Shown: positions 9,418 through 18,435 of the stretch, piece after piece
How positions within the stretch are numbered: position 1 is the first letter of the stretch
How the letters are laid out: each line of letters starts with the position of its first letter
NCBI GenBank assembly: GCA_945862385.1
Contig: CAMAXV010000013.1
Span: 1-64,000, forward strand
Direction of reading: 5' to 3'
DNA from: Chitinophaga pinensis
GTDB lineage: Bacteria; Bacteroidota; Bacteroidia; Chitinophagales; Chitinophagaceae
Length of the DNA: 64,000 bases
Notes under the pieces: generated by a model
Database searches by the model: none
Seen by the model: only the letters and a program-made list of their open reading frames with translations
Told to the model about the DNA's origin: nothing
Made by a program: the position numbers and the translations under genes

Positions 9418-11865
9418 TTATTTGTTTTTCCAGTATTGTTCAAGCATTTTGATGAAATAGCCACCAACAACACTTCTGGCCTGGAAGCCTACCTGCTTCC
9501 CGTCTGTAGTTTCGTGCCAGTCGCTAAGCGGAACCCTTGATGTTGAGTTGCTCATAAAGTGGTGAATGGGTTTAATCAGTTCTTTGAAGTCAGCTTCTTT
9601 ACCTGCGAGGGTGGCACTCCAGATAACCCAGTCGCTTTTGGTATAGGTTCGCCTGCTGTCCAGTGGCAGGCCAAAACTGTTTTGTTTTTTCAAATAATAG
9701 CTTACTTCCTTATCGTATACTGCTTGTGGAAACAGGTTGAGGTTCAGCAGCTTATCCCATACCAGGTTGTATTTCTGACTCCAGGTTCCTTTGTTGCCAA
9801 ACGTCAATGCATAATGGTCTCCATCATCTGCCATCTCCATCCATTTTTGTGCATAATTCAGTGCAGTTTTTTTCATGTTTGCTGCTTCAGTTCTGAATCC
9901 TAGTGCCTCGGCCATCTGGGCATAGGCACCGATGCCTGTAATGGCTTTCATGGAGAGGTTGATATTTCTTGCCAGCCTGCCTGCGAAATCATCCGTGCAA
10001 AGCTGGTTTACAGGATCAAATCCATCTTTAATCAGAAAGTTTACCCATTGTGTGATGACAGGCCAGTGCGCTTTTGCAAAACTGAAATCTTTTTCGGCCT
10101 TACAAATCGCAGCAATTAAAAGTATCATATTGCCGGCTTCTTCAACGGGCATATCCTCCGGATAAGTCTGTCCGTTTGCAAGGGGATAAGTGCCCAGGTC
10201 GTGAGCGGGGAATGGTTTTGTCCATTTTCCACTTTCACTGTAAACAATCAGGGGTTCTACCATGCCTTTGAGTAATGCCGGATTGTAGCGTAAGGTAAGT
10301 GGAGCAGAAGGGTATGTTACATCAACTGTCCATATTGAGCCATTGCTGAAGTTTTCTTTTTGTGGAAAAAGGATTTCGTCGTTTTCGCCTCTCACCAGTT
10401 TGTGGGCAGCAAGTGATTGTCTGTAAGCTGCAACGCAGAGTTCGGCATACTCTTTTCCGCCAGCCTTAGTTGCCTCCTCGAAAAGGGCTCTGTCAAACTG
10501 CTCACATTTTGAGAAAATCTTATCTTTTTCAGTTGCAGCTACTTTCAAAAGGTTTTCCATGCTGCCATGTATTTTTTTCCACCAGGGGTCAAGGTCTTTC
10601 CCAAAATACTGAATGGATTTAATGTCGTCGTAGGCAAGCATCAGGGTGGCCTTTGGGCTCCATGTTTGTTGGATTTCAAACTTATAATAGCCAGACATGT
10701 AATCTGCTTTGTCATGAGCAAACGCGCTTAGTTCGCCTGTTGAAGCATACCTCAGGATAGCTGAAGTATTGGTTGGTGATACATGGAATTTATTGTCAGC
10801 GCTGGCGAGATATGCATATCCCCAGTCAATTCTAACATCGTCTCCTTTTTTACCTAAAATCGATTGGTTCTGTATACCGGCTTTCAGTATGGTGTTTTCT
10901 TCCGTGTTTAAGTTGGTGATCTTAACTTCTTGTTTTTTATTGTTTGCCGCAATTTGTGCACTTACATTAAAGTGAATGGCAACCTCATGTTTCTTATTAT
11001 CGAGGCTTCTTGCACGGAAGCTGATATAACTCAAAGGTCTTGACAGCAGGTCCAGGTCTGTTGCCAGCAGGGGCGACAAAAAATCCAATGCAATTTCAAC
11101 TGGGCCGCAGGCGAACTTGTATTGTGTCTGGGTTGCGGTTACATTAACCGATAACTGTTTTGCCGGTTCAATTTTTGTAGGAACTTCCTGCTTGCTTAAT
11201 CCTGCATCAAGCCATGCGTTTCCTCTTGGATTAGTGCAGTGTATGGCAATAAGGTTATTTTCTTTTTTCAGTGATTGTTTGATTGCGTCAGACAGTGGAT
11301 ATTCCTTGATCTCCTTCAGGTGACAGTTTGCACATGAATAGGCCGGTATACCGTTGATATAAACTTCCACATCATCATCATGCCGGAGTTGAAGCATGAG
11401 CTGTTCTATATTGAGTTCATTCAGGTTGAATGTTCTTCTCATCCAGATCTCCCTGCTGTTCCAGGGTGTCTGGAACTGGTCATCCCATCCTTTTCCAAAA
11501 GGCAGTTTACTGGTTTTCCAGGCATTAGTTGAAAAGTCCTGCTTCATCCAGTCGTCACCAGGTTTTGTTTCAGAATACAGGCAATCTGCCGGTACATTTT
11601 CACCAGGTGATAAAATGGTGGTAGTGGGCATCTGCAGTTTACCCATGATTTGAAAGGTTTTGCCATCTATGGTGGCCAATCCGATCAGCGAATGATCTGT
11701 GCCAGTCCAGTGCCGGGTTGTTCCTTCATTCAATTTATCATTGAAAGACCAAATGCTGAAATAGGGATCATGTGTGATAAGGGGATAAGCGGGCATCCTG
11801 GATACCTGTGCACTTCCGTTAAGGCAAAAAAATATGAGCAACAAGCTAGAGATAAACTTATTCAT
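9418..11865 (-). CDS. Glutaminase A-like secreted protein (DUF4964/DUF5127/DUF4965/DUF1793)
   Basis: An 815-residue exported protein: signal peptide residues 1-19 (ending NGSA), then the DUF4964 start (PAYPLITHDPYFSIWS, TRHWTGTDHSLIG). An inserted beta-sandwich of galactose-binding type follows at about 90-190 (REIWMRRTF, LRHDDDVEVYING), then the DUF5127, DUF4965 and DUF1793 regions forming an alpha/alpha-toroid. The fungal relative GtaA is a glutaminase, but Bacteroidota members usually sit among glycan-degradation genes and their substrate is unproved. The start codon of the acyltransferase-like gene follows one base after this stop. The pair suggests extracellular breakdown or modification of a sugar-containing polymer (inference). 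Confidence 0.9.
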   Translation of the reverse strand: MNKFISSLLLIFFCLNGSAQVSRMPAYPLITHDPYFSIWSFNDKLNEGTTRHWTGTDHSLIGLATIDGKTFQIMGKLQMPTTTILSPGENVPADCLYSETKPGDDWMKQDFSTNAWKTSKLPFGKGWDDQFQTPWNSREIWMRRTFNLNELNIEQLMLQLRHDDDVEVYINGIPAYSCANCHLKEIKEYPLSDAIKQSLKKENNLIAIHCTNPRGNAWLDAGLSKQEVPTKIEPAKQLSVNVTATQTQYKFACGPVEIALDFLSPLLATDLDLLSRPLSYISFRARSLDNKKHEVAIHFNVSAQIAANNKKQEVKITNLNTEENTILKAGIQNQSILGKKGDDVRIDWGYAYLASADNKFHVSPTNTSAILRYASTGELSAFAHDKADYMSGYYKFEIQQTWSPKATLMLAYDDIKSIQYFGKDLDPWWKKIHGSMENLLKVAATEKDKIFSKCEQFDRALFEEATKAGGKEYAELCVAAYRQSLAAHKLVRGENDEILFPQKENFSNGSIWTVDVTYPSAPLTLRYNPALLKGMVEPLIVYSESGKWTKPFPAHDLGTYPLANGQTYPEDMPVEEAGNMILLIAAICKAEKDFSFAKAHWPVITQWVNFLIKDGFDPVNQLCTDDFAGRLARNINLSMKAITGIGAYAQMAEALGFRTEAANMKKTALNYAQKWMEMADDGDHYALTFGNKGTWSQKYNLVWDKLLNLNLFPQAVYDKEVSYYLKKQNSFGLPLDSRRTYTKSDWVIWSATLAGKEADFKELIKPIHHFMSNSTSRVPLSDWHETTDGKQVGFQARSVVGGYFIKMLEQYWKNK

Positions 11866-11934
11866 ATGGTTATTTAAGGGATACTGAAGTTAAGCTTTCG
11901 CAATGAAAAAAAAGCTCAGCAACACAATCTGAAT

Positions 11935-11942
11935 TACTTTTG
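11935..11942 (+). promoter_or_regulatory. Bacteroidota -7 box of the alcohol dehydrogenase gene
   Basis: TACTTTTG matches the Bacteroidota -7 consensus TAnnTTTG exactly and ends 4 bases before ATG 11947. With the usual box-to-start distance the mRNA would begin at or next to the A of the ATG. No good TTTG -33 element is present at the expected spacing. Confidence 0.5.
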
Positions 11943-11946
11943 GGAA

Positions 11947-12960
11947 ATGAATACCCTTGTATGTCAGACACCCGGTCGCTTTGAGTACAAACAAACATCT
12001 CTGCCTAAAGTAAAGCCAGGATATTCTCTTGTCAGGGTTCGTCAGGTTGGTGTTTGTGGCACTGATTTGCATGCATTTGACGGCACTCAGCCTTTCTTTA
12101 CCTATCCCCGTATACTTGGTCATGAAATTGCAGCTGAGTATGTAGCGGGTGATGCAATCGGTTTCAGCGCAGGCGACAGGCTAACGGTCATACCGTATTA
12201 TCATTGCGGAACCTGTATTGCCTGCAGGCAGGGCAAGACAAACTGCTGCGCATCACTTAAAGTTACTGGCGTGCACGTTGACGGAGCTATGACCAGTCAT
12301 CTGTTAGTGCCAAGTTATACCCTGGTTCAAGGAGAAGGGTTGAATGATGATCAGCTTGCGCTTGTGGAGCCCCTTGCAATCGGGGCACATGCTGTTGAAA
12401 GATCTAATATACAATCTGGCGACTGGGTTCTTATCGCCGGGGCTGGCCCCATTGGTTTGGGGTTAATACAATTTGCGCGCCTGAAAGGCGCGCGTATCAT
12501 TGTTGCAGACACACAGGAACACAGGTTGGATTTTTGCAGAAAAATTTTAAACGTTGAACATGTTATCAACCCATCAAAGGCGGATATTGCTGAAACTTTG
12601 CGCATTATAACAGATGGGGAAATGCCTGCTGTTGTAATCGATGCCACTGGTAACCTTAACGCTATCAATCAGGCTTTCCGGTATATTGCTCATGCTGGTA
12701 CTTATGTATTGGTCGGATTGCAACTGGGTGAAATCTCATTCAACCACCCTGAATTTCACAAGCGTGAAGGCACTTTGATGAGTAGCAGAAATGCAACGCG
12801 TGAAGATTTTAAAAGGGTAATGCAGGCTATTCAGTTGGGGCAGATTAATCCCTTGCCAATGATCACCCACCGGCTTTCTTTTGGATTGGCTGCAGAACGG
12901 TTTAACCTTTTGGTACAGCCTGATCAAAAAGTAGTAAAGGCGATGATACACCTCTTGTAA
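11947..12960 (+). CDS. Zinc-dependent alcohol dehydrogenase (MDR family)
   Basis: A 337-residue medium-chain dehydrogenase. Catalytic zinc ligands are Cys37 (GVCGTDLHAF) and His59-Glu60 (LGHE), with Glu141 in EPLAIG. The structural-zinc lobe has Cys87, 90, 93 and 101. The Rossmann motif GAGPIG is at 165-170, and the following strand ends in Asp (VADTQ), suggesting NAD. The closest groups by eye are sugar-acid and polyol dehydrogenases such as L-galactonate, L-fucose-type or threonine dehydrogenases; the substrate is not determinable. The EamA transporter gene starts 9 bases downstream, so substrate and transporter may be linked. Confidence 0.92.
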   Translation: MNTLVCQTPGRFEYKQTSLPKVKPGYSLVRVRQVGVCGTDLHAFDGTQPFFTYPRILGHEIAAEYVAGDAIGFSAGDRLTVIPYYHCGTCIACRQGKTNCCASLKVTGVHVDGAMTSHLLVPSYTLVQGEGLNDDQLALVEPLAIGAHAVERSNIQSGDWVLIAGAGPIGLGLIQFARLKGARIIVADTQEHRLDFCRKILNVEHVINPSKADIAETLRIITDGEMPAVVIDATGNLNAINQAFRYIAHAGTYVLVGLQLGEISFNHPEFHKREGTLMSSRNATREDFKRVMQAIQLGQINPLPMITHRLSFGLAAERFNLLVQPDQKVVKAMIHLL

Positions 12961-12969
12961 AAACAATGA

Positions 12970-13845
12970 ATGAAAGATAAAGCGGAACAACTGATTCACT
13001 TGAAATTGATTGCTGTAGCCATTATGTGGGGAGGTACTTTTATTGCCACTAAAATGGCTTCAGCAGTATTCGGCACATTTACGGGTGCAGCTCTGCGTTA
13101 TGTTTTTGCACTGGTGCTCATGATTCCGATGCTGTATTTGCAAAATAAACAAGCGTTCCGCATCAGCAGAAAGCAATTTTTTCAACTGCTTATCCTTGGG
13201 TTCTCAGGTATTTTTGCTTACAGTTTTTTCTTTTTTACAGGATTGAAACATGTGAAAGCCAGCCATGGAGCACTGATTGTGGCATTGAATCCGGTGATGG
13301 TGATGATGCTTTCTGCCGCTATAAACAGAGAGCGCATCAGACCGATGCGTCTGGTTGGCATTTTGCTTTCGTTAAGTGGAACAGCCCTGGTGATTTCAAG
13401 AGGAAATCCAGCTGATCTCTTTACCATGTTTGGATGGGGTGATGCCCTGATGCTGGGTTGTCCGGTTTCGTGGGCGGTATATACTTATTTTGCCAAAGAT
13501 GCATTGAAGTTGTCAACACCTTTGCAAGCCTCAACATGGGCAATCATCCTGGGGCTCGTGCTTATATCTTGCTTTATTCCAACTGAAACATATCCGTCGC
13601 AGGTCAGTTTGGATATATGGCTCGCCCTTGCTTACCTGGGGATATGCGGTTCATTCCTGGGTTTTGTTTGGTACTATCAGGGCATAAGTAAAATTGGTCC
13701 TGTCAGAACGGCTGCCTATAATAACCTCATCCCCGTTTTTGCCATGTTGTTGTCAGTTATTATGCTCGGGGAATCAATTGCCTTGTATACGCTTTATGGT
13801 TCCTTGCTGGTTATTGGAGGTGTTTATCTCGTTAACCGTTACTGA
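12970..13845 (+). CDS. EamA/DMT-family transporter
   Basis: A 291-residue protein with about ten transmembrane helices built from two EamA repeats. The first repeat has the typical MWGGTFIATKMA start, the second begins near MLGCPVSWAVYTYFAKDAL. Drug/metabolite transporters of this type usually export amino acids, nucleotides or sugar-related metabolites. ATG 12970 gives the EamA start; the ATG at 12966 is in another frame and stops at once. It is probably co-transcribed with the dehydrogenase. Its 3' end overlaps the convergent aminotransferase gene by 14 bases. Confidence 0.93.
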   Translation: MKDKAEQLIHLKLIAVAIMWGGTFIATKMASAVFGTFTGAALRYVFALVLMIPMLYLQNKQAFRISRKQFFQLLILGFSGIFAYSFFFFTGLKHVKASHGALIVALNPVMVMMLSAAINRERIRPMRLVGILLSLSGTALVISRGNPADLFTMFGWGDALMLGCPVSWAVYTYFAKDALKLSTPLQASTWAIILGLVLISCFIPTETYPSQVSLDIWLALAYLGICGSFLGFVWYYQGISKIGPVRTAAYNNLIPVFAMLLSVIMLGESIALYTLYGSLLVIGGVYLVNRY

Positions 13846-15040
13846 ATGCTGTTCGTCCGGGATATTGCTGCAAGGCAACCTCAAGACAGTCCATGGCCTG
13901 TGTAAGATCTTCATTGTTGATGACATAAGCCAGCCTGACTTCCTGTTTGCCCAATCCCGGTGTAGCATAAAATCCGCTTGCAGGTGCCAGCATAACGGTC
14001 TGGTTGTTATAAGAAAATGATTCAAGCAGCCACTGACAAAAGAGATCTGCGTCGTCAACGGGAAGTTTGGCCATGGCGTAGAATGCGCCACCCGGGTTCG
14101 GACAAAATACTCCGGGGATGGCATTGAGTCTTGCAACCAGCAGGTCACGCCTTGACAAGTAAGCAGCCTTTGGGGCATCAAAGTAATTATCTGGCAGGTC
14201 TAGTGCTGCCTCGCCCAGAATTTGAGCCAGTCCTGGCGGACTAAGCCTGGCTTGCGCGAATTTCATGGCAGCATCAAAAATCGCCTTGTTTCTTGTAACA
14301 AATGCCCCAATTCTGGCACCACAGGCAGCATAGCGTTTTGAAATTGTATCCATCAGGATAACCTGTTCCGGAATTTTTTTCAGCTGCATGGCACTGTAAC
14401 AGGGAGCGCCGTAGCTGAATTCCCTGTAAGCTTCGTCTGAAAAAAGGAATAAATTATGTCTGAGACAAATATCTTCCAGCTTTTCCAGTTCCTCCCTGCT
14501 ATATACATACCCTGTTGGGTTATTGGGGTTACATATCAGGATGGCTTTTGTTTTGGATGTAATTACTGCTTCAAACTGATCAACTGCAGGCAGCTCAAAT
14601 GCTTTTTCAATGCTGGCAGTTACCGGAATTACCGTTACACCTGCCATGACTGCAAAACCATTGTAGTTGGCATAGAAGGGTTCTGGTATGATGATTTCAT
14701 CTCCGGGGTCAAGGCAGGCCATGAATGCAAATACAATGGCCTCACTGCCGCCTGCTGTAATCATGATGTTTCCTGCCTCAACAGTAATGTTGTTTTTGGC
14801 ATAATAGTGCACAAGTTTTTCCCTGTAGCTGAGATTTCCTGCACTGTGGCTATAGGCTAAAACACTTATCGATGTATTTTTTACAGCATCCAGGGCAGCT
14901 GGAGGTGTTTCAATATCGGGCTGTCCTATATTAAGGTGATGTACGGTAACTCCTCTTTTTTTTGCATCATCTGCAAAAGGAACCAGTTTTCTTATGGGTG
15001 ATGCAGGCATAAGTGCACCCCTTTGCGAAGGTTTTAACAT
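13832..15040 (-). CDS. PLP-dependent class I/II aminotransferase
   Basis: A 402-residue fold-type I aminotransferase of the aspartate-aminotransferase superfamily. Motifs are NIGQPDIETP (37-46), NPNNPTG (171-177), the cofactor Asp in SDEAY (201-205), the Schiff-base Lys235 in SKRYAACGARIG, and a C-terminal LRLAY-like arginine region (EVRLAYV). Substrate is probably aspartate, alanine or an aromatic amino acid; sequence alone does not decide. The start at 15040 is supported by the near-N-terminal QRGALMPASPIRKL, typical of this group. A consensus -7 box ends 4 bases before the ATG. Confidence 0.95.
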   Translation of the reverse strand: MLKPSQRGALMPASPIRKLVPFADDAKKRGVTVHHLNIGQPDIETPPAALDAVKNTSISVLAYSHSAGNLSYREKLVHYYAKNNITVEAGNIMITAGGSEAIVFAFMACLDPGDEIIIPEPFYANYNGFAVMAGVTVIPVTASIEKAFELPAVDQFEAVITSKTKAILICNPNNPTGYVYSREELEKLEDICLRHNLFLFSDEAYREFSYGAPCYSAMQLKKIPEQVILMDTISKRYAACGARIGAFVTRNKAIFDAAMKFAQARLSPPGLAQILGEAALDLPDNYFDAPKAAYLSRRDLLVARLNAIPGVFCPNPGGAFYAMAKLPVDDADLFCQWLLESFSYNNQTVMLAPASGFYATPGLGKQEVRLAYVINNEDLTQAMDCLEVALQQYPGRTAFSNG

Positions 15041-15044
15041 ACTG

Positions 15045-15073
15045 CAAAGTTAGCTAAATTGGTAGCATCCAAA
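15045..15073 (-). promoter_or_regulatory. Promoter of the aminotransferase gene
   Basis: On the minus strand TTTG (15073-15070), 17 bases, then TAACTTTG (15052-15045) matches the Bacteroidota -33/-7 pattern. Only 4 bases separate the -7 box from ATG 15040, so the mRNA may be leaderless. The region also lies back to back with the DUF1573 gene start. Confidence 0.6.
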
Positions 15074-15100
15074 ACAATATGTAATTTCGGATAGCGTTAA

Positions 15101-15562
15101 ATGATTGTCATGAAGCTGAACAGGATTCTACAGGTTGTATTTTTCTTTTTACCGGTTTTTACCTTGGCCCAGGTTCAAACCAGTGATCAGCAAGTTGGCG
15201 TGCTTGAAACGCGTAAATCGGTTTTTGACTTTGGAAGTATCCCCCAGGGTAGGCCAGTTTTCCATGCGTTTTTGTTGGAGAATCCTTCATTGAAGCCTGT
15301 GTTGATAGACAATATTCAGGCTTCCTGTGGATGTACAACACCTGAATGGTCAAAAGAACCTGTAGCTCCGGGTGCTAAATCTGAAGTGAAAGTGGGATTT
15401 AATGCTGCTGCGGAAGGTCCCTTTGAAAAGACAATTCAGGTTTTTTATGCGGGTGGTCAGCAAATAGTCCTCACTATAAAGGGTAATGTCTGGAAAACGC
15501 CTGATCAGCCTGCTCCGCCTAACAGGATAGTCTCGGCATTAAAAACTGTCAGACTAAAATGA
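15101..15562 (+). CDS. DUF1573 exported protein, first copy
   Basis: A 153-residue exported protein. The start is ATG 15101 or ATG 15110; the latter gives a cleaner signal peptide (MKLNRILQVVFFFLPVFTLA). The mature part is a single Ig-like beta-sandwich with the DUF1573 hallmarks FDFGSIPQGRPV and ASCGCTTPEW. The paired Cys in SCGC is nearly invariant in this family. The function of DUF1573 is unknown; it resembles cell-envelope ASPM/Hydin-type domains. A -7-like TAATTTCG lies at 15082-15089. A paralogue follows 45 bases downstream. Confidence 0.9.
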   Translation: MIVMKLNRILQVVFFFLPVFTLAQVQTSDQQVGVLETRKSVFDFGSIPQGRPVFHAFLLENPSLKPVLIDNIQASCGCTTPEWSKEPVAPGAKSEVKVGFNAAAEGPFEKTIQVFYAGGQQIVLTIKGNVWKTPDQPAPPNRIVSALKTVRLK

Positions 15563-15607
15563 TTGTAGTTCATCTTAACTTTATATAAATAACCTAAATT
15601 AAAAAAT

Positions 15608-16024
15608 ATGAAAAAATTGATGTTAAGCCTTGTAGTATCTGTTATAGCCTTTGCAGGTTTTGCACAAACAGGTGCCAAAAAAGCAGAGGATGTGGTTAAA
15701 TTCAAAGAAATTCGCCACAATTTTGGGAAGATTAAACAAGGCGTTCCTGTTACTTATGATTTCGAATTTCTAAATATAGGCAATGAACCTATAATTATTG
15801 AAACAGCTACGGCATCCTGTGGTTGTACAACGCCTACCTGGCCTCAGCAACCTGTGATGAAAGCCAAAGCCGATAAGATAAAAGCAGGTTTCAATGCAGC
15901 TGCACCTGGTGCCTTTGAGAAAACCGTATTTGTAAAAATCAAAGGAATTGATGTGCCTTACGAGTTGAAAATTGCAGGAGAGGTTCTTGCTCCAGCTGAT
16001 TATGATAAGCAGATAAAGAAATAA
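15608..16024 (+). CDS. DUF1573 exported protein, second copy
   Basis: A 138-residue protein with a signal peptide (residues 1-19, ending AGFA) and one DUF1573 domain: IRHNFGKIKQGVPV, then ASCGCTTPTW, then AGFNAAAPGAFEKTV. It is clearly paralogous to the gene just upstream; shared segments include SCGCTTP and GFNAAA. TAACTTTA (15576-15583), one mismatch from the -7 consensus, suggests it may have its own promoter. The E1 dehydrogenase gene follows closely. Confidence 0.91.
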   Translation: MKKLMLSLVVSVIAFAGFAQTGAKKAEDVVKFKEIRHNFGKIKQGVPVTYDFEFLNIGNEPIIIETATASCGCTTPTWPQQPVMKAKADKIKAGFNAAAPGAFEKTVFVKIKGIDVPYELKIAGEVLAPADYDKQIKK

Positions 16025-16045
16025 ATATTGTCTAGATTTGCAGAC

Positions 16046-18430
16046 ATGGACGTATTGCCTACTTCTGAAACGCAGTCAGCTGAAGCATTGTCTTTCGAAG
16101 CGTTTCGTAAGACTGTAATCGATGATTATAGACTGGTTTGTGAAAGCAGGCAGGCCAGCCTGATGGGGCGTAAGGAAGTATTGACGGGGAAGGCAAAATT
16201 TGGCATCTTTGGTGATGGAAAGGAAGTGCCGCAGGTGGCCATGGCTAAGTTTTTTAAGCCGGGTGACCATTATGCAGGGTATTACAGGGATCAGACCCTT
16301 GCCTTTGCCATAGGAGCGGCAACTATAAACGAATTTTTCTCACAGCTGTACGCTGATCCAGATCCACTTCATGATCCTCACAGTGCAGGCAGGAACATGA
16401 ACAGTCATTTTTGCACCCCTTTTCTGGACGAAAAGGGAGAATTCCTGGATCTTGCCAATCGTAAAAATATGGCTGCCGGTATGGCGCCTACGGCTGGTCA
16501 TATGCCAAAGGCTCTTGGTCTTGCCTATGCTTCCAAGGTTTTTCGCAATGTTCCGTCACTGCATGACCTGACCAGTTTTTCGCGCAGGGGTAATGAGGTT
16601 TGTTTTTGCACCATCGGTGATGCGTCTACCAGTGAAGGGCATTTTTGGGAAACCATGAATGCAGCGGCTGTTTCTCAGGTTCCTCTTGTTATTTTTGTGT
16701 GGGATGATGGGTATGGCATTTCAGTACCCAAAGAAATTCAAACAGTTAAAGCCTCTATTTCCGAAGCCCTGTCTGGTTTTGAAAAGACTACCCATTCCAA
16801 CGGGATGGTGATCATCAAAGTTAAGGGCTGGGATTATGCTCAGCTTTGTGAGGCATTTGAAGAAGGGGTTTCTCTTGCGAGAGCCGAACATATTCCAGTT
16901 TTATTTCATGTGGATGAATTGACTCAGCCACAAGGTCATTCAACTTCTGGCAGTCATGAAAGGTATAAAAGCCCTGAACGACTGCAATGGGAGCGGGAGT
17001 GGGATTGTATTGCACAAATGCGCAAATGGATCCTTGAAAATGCGCTTGCATCAGAAGAAGAGTTGGTTGAGATTGAAGAAAAATCTCGGCTTTATGTAAA
17101 TGAGTGCAGGTTAAATACCTGGCGCTTGTTCGAACAGCCTATTCAGCAGCAGAAAAAACAAGCGTTGGACTTAATTCAGACTGTATTGAAATCAATGCCT
17201 TCTGAAGAAATACAGTCGGTTTACAACGAACTTGCTTCCAACACTGTTCCTTTCAGGCGTGATGTTATGGCAGCACTGCAACAGGCTGTATTGCTCGCTG
17301 GAAATGCCCAAATGACCGGCGACCTTCAGCTCATGTATTACGCATTGAAAGAGCAAAACAAAGCACTCTACAATACAAAGTTACATCTGGTAGAGCCAGT
17401 GCCAGGCACAGGTCAATTGCCGGATCCCGGATTTCATGATCGTTCTCCTTTAGTCAACGGTTATGAAGTTTTGAATAAGTATTTCGACAAACTTTTTGAA
17501 ACGAATCCAGTTGTTGTTGCATTTGGAGAGGACCTGGGTAAGATAGGTGATGTCAATCAGGGTTTTGCAGGTCTCCAGTCAAAGTATGGTTCACACAGAA
17601 TATTCGATACGGGTATCAGGGAGCTTACGATTATGGGGCAGGGTGTGGGTATGGCTATGCGCGGACTGAGACCTATTGCTGAAATCCAGTACCTGGATTA
17701 CCTGTTGTTTGGTTTGCAGATTTTGAGTGATGATGTGGCTTCCATGCATTACCGTTCTGCCGGAAAACAAATTGCACCAGTCATTGTGAGAAGCAGGGGA
17801 CACAGGCTTGAAGGGATTTGGCACAGCGGTTCTCCTATGGGTATTCTTATCAATGCATTGAAGGGTGTCCATGTATGTGTGCCCAGAAATATGTTACAGG
17901 CAGTAGGTTTCTACAATACGCTGCTGGATGGAAAAGATCCTGGTGTTGTCATTGAAAGTCTTAATGGATACAGGTTAAAAGAGCTAATTCCGGATGATTT
18001 GCTGGCTTATAAGGTTCCCTTAGGCGTTCCTGAAGTTGTGAGACAAGGAGCTGATATAACTGTAGTTTCCTATGGTTCAACATTGCGTATTGTTCAGGAT
18101 GCAGCTGAGTTACTTTATAAAACAGGAATTGATGTAGAAGTTGTTGATGTGCAGACATTAATGCCGTTTGACCTGAATCACCACATTCTTGCATCATTGA
18201 AGAAAACCAACAGAATACTCTTTGTTGATGAAGATGTTCCTGGTGGTGCAACATCTTTTATGTTTGCAGAGGTTATGGACAAGCAAGGGGGCTACAAATG
18301 GCTTGATGCCTCCCCACGTATACTTTGTGCTCAGTCACACAGACCAGCTTATGGCAGTGATGGTGATTACTTCTCTAAACCTAATTTAGAAGACATTGCA
18401 ATGCTAATCAAAGAAATCATTGCAGAGTAA
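16046..18430 (+). CDS. Fused 2-oxoacid dehydrogenase E1 component (alpha and beta)
   Basis: A 794-residue thiamine-pyrophosphate enzyme joining E1-alpha and E1-beta in one chain. It should decarboxylate branched-chain 2-oxoacids or pyruvate and pass the acyl group to lipoyl-E2. The alpha half carries the TPP/Mg motif GDASTSEG at about 191-198. The beta half begins near residue 445 with EDLGKIGDVNQGF, and FDTGIRELTIMGQGVGMAM is typical of E1-beta. I prefer ATG 16046; a TTG at 16028 would add six residues and lie 3 bases after the DUF1573 stop, and cannot be excluded. No E2 or E3 gene is nearby. The fused form is common in Bacteroidota. Confidence 0.93.
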   Translation: MDVLPTSETQSAEALSFEAFRKTVIDDYRLVCESRQASLMGRKEVLTGKAKFGIFGDGKEVPQVAMAKFFKPGDHYAGYYRDQTLAFAIGAATINEFFSQLYADPDPLHDPHSAGRNMNSHFCTPFLDEKGEFLDLANRKNMAAGMAPTAGHMPKALGLAYASKVFRNVPSLHDLTSFSRRGNEVCFCTIGDASTSEGHFWETMNAAAVSQVPLVIFVWDDGYGISVPKEIQTVKASISEALSGFEKTTHSNGMVIIKVKGWDYAQLCEAFEEGVSLARAEHIPVLFHVDELTQPQGHSTSGSHERYKSPERLQWEREWDCIAQMRKWILENALASEEELVEIEEKSRLYVNECRLNTWRLFEQPIQQQKKQALDLIQTVLKSMPSEEIQSVYNELASNTVPFRRDVMAALQQAVLLAGNAQMTGDLQLMYYALKEQNKALYNTKLHLVEPVPGTGQLPDPGFHDRSPLVNGYEVLNKYFDKLFETNPVVVAFGEDLGKIGDVNQGFAGLQSKYGSHRIFDTGIRELTIMGQGVGMAMRGLRPIAEIQYLDYLLFGLQILSDDVASMHYRSAGKQIAPVIVRSRGHRLEGIWHSGSPMGILINALKGVHVCVPRNMLQAVGFYNTLLDGKDPGVVIESLNGYRLKELIPDDLLAYKVPLGVPEVVRQGADITVVSYGSTLRIVQDAAELLYKTGIDVEVVDVQTLMPFDLNHHILASLKKTNRILFVDEDVPGGATSFMFAEVMDKQGGYKWLDASPRILCAQSHRPAYGSDGDYFSKPNLEDIAMLIKEIIAE

Positions 18431-18435
18431 TTAAT

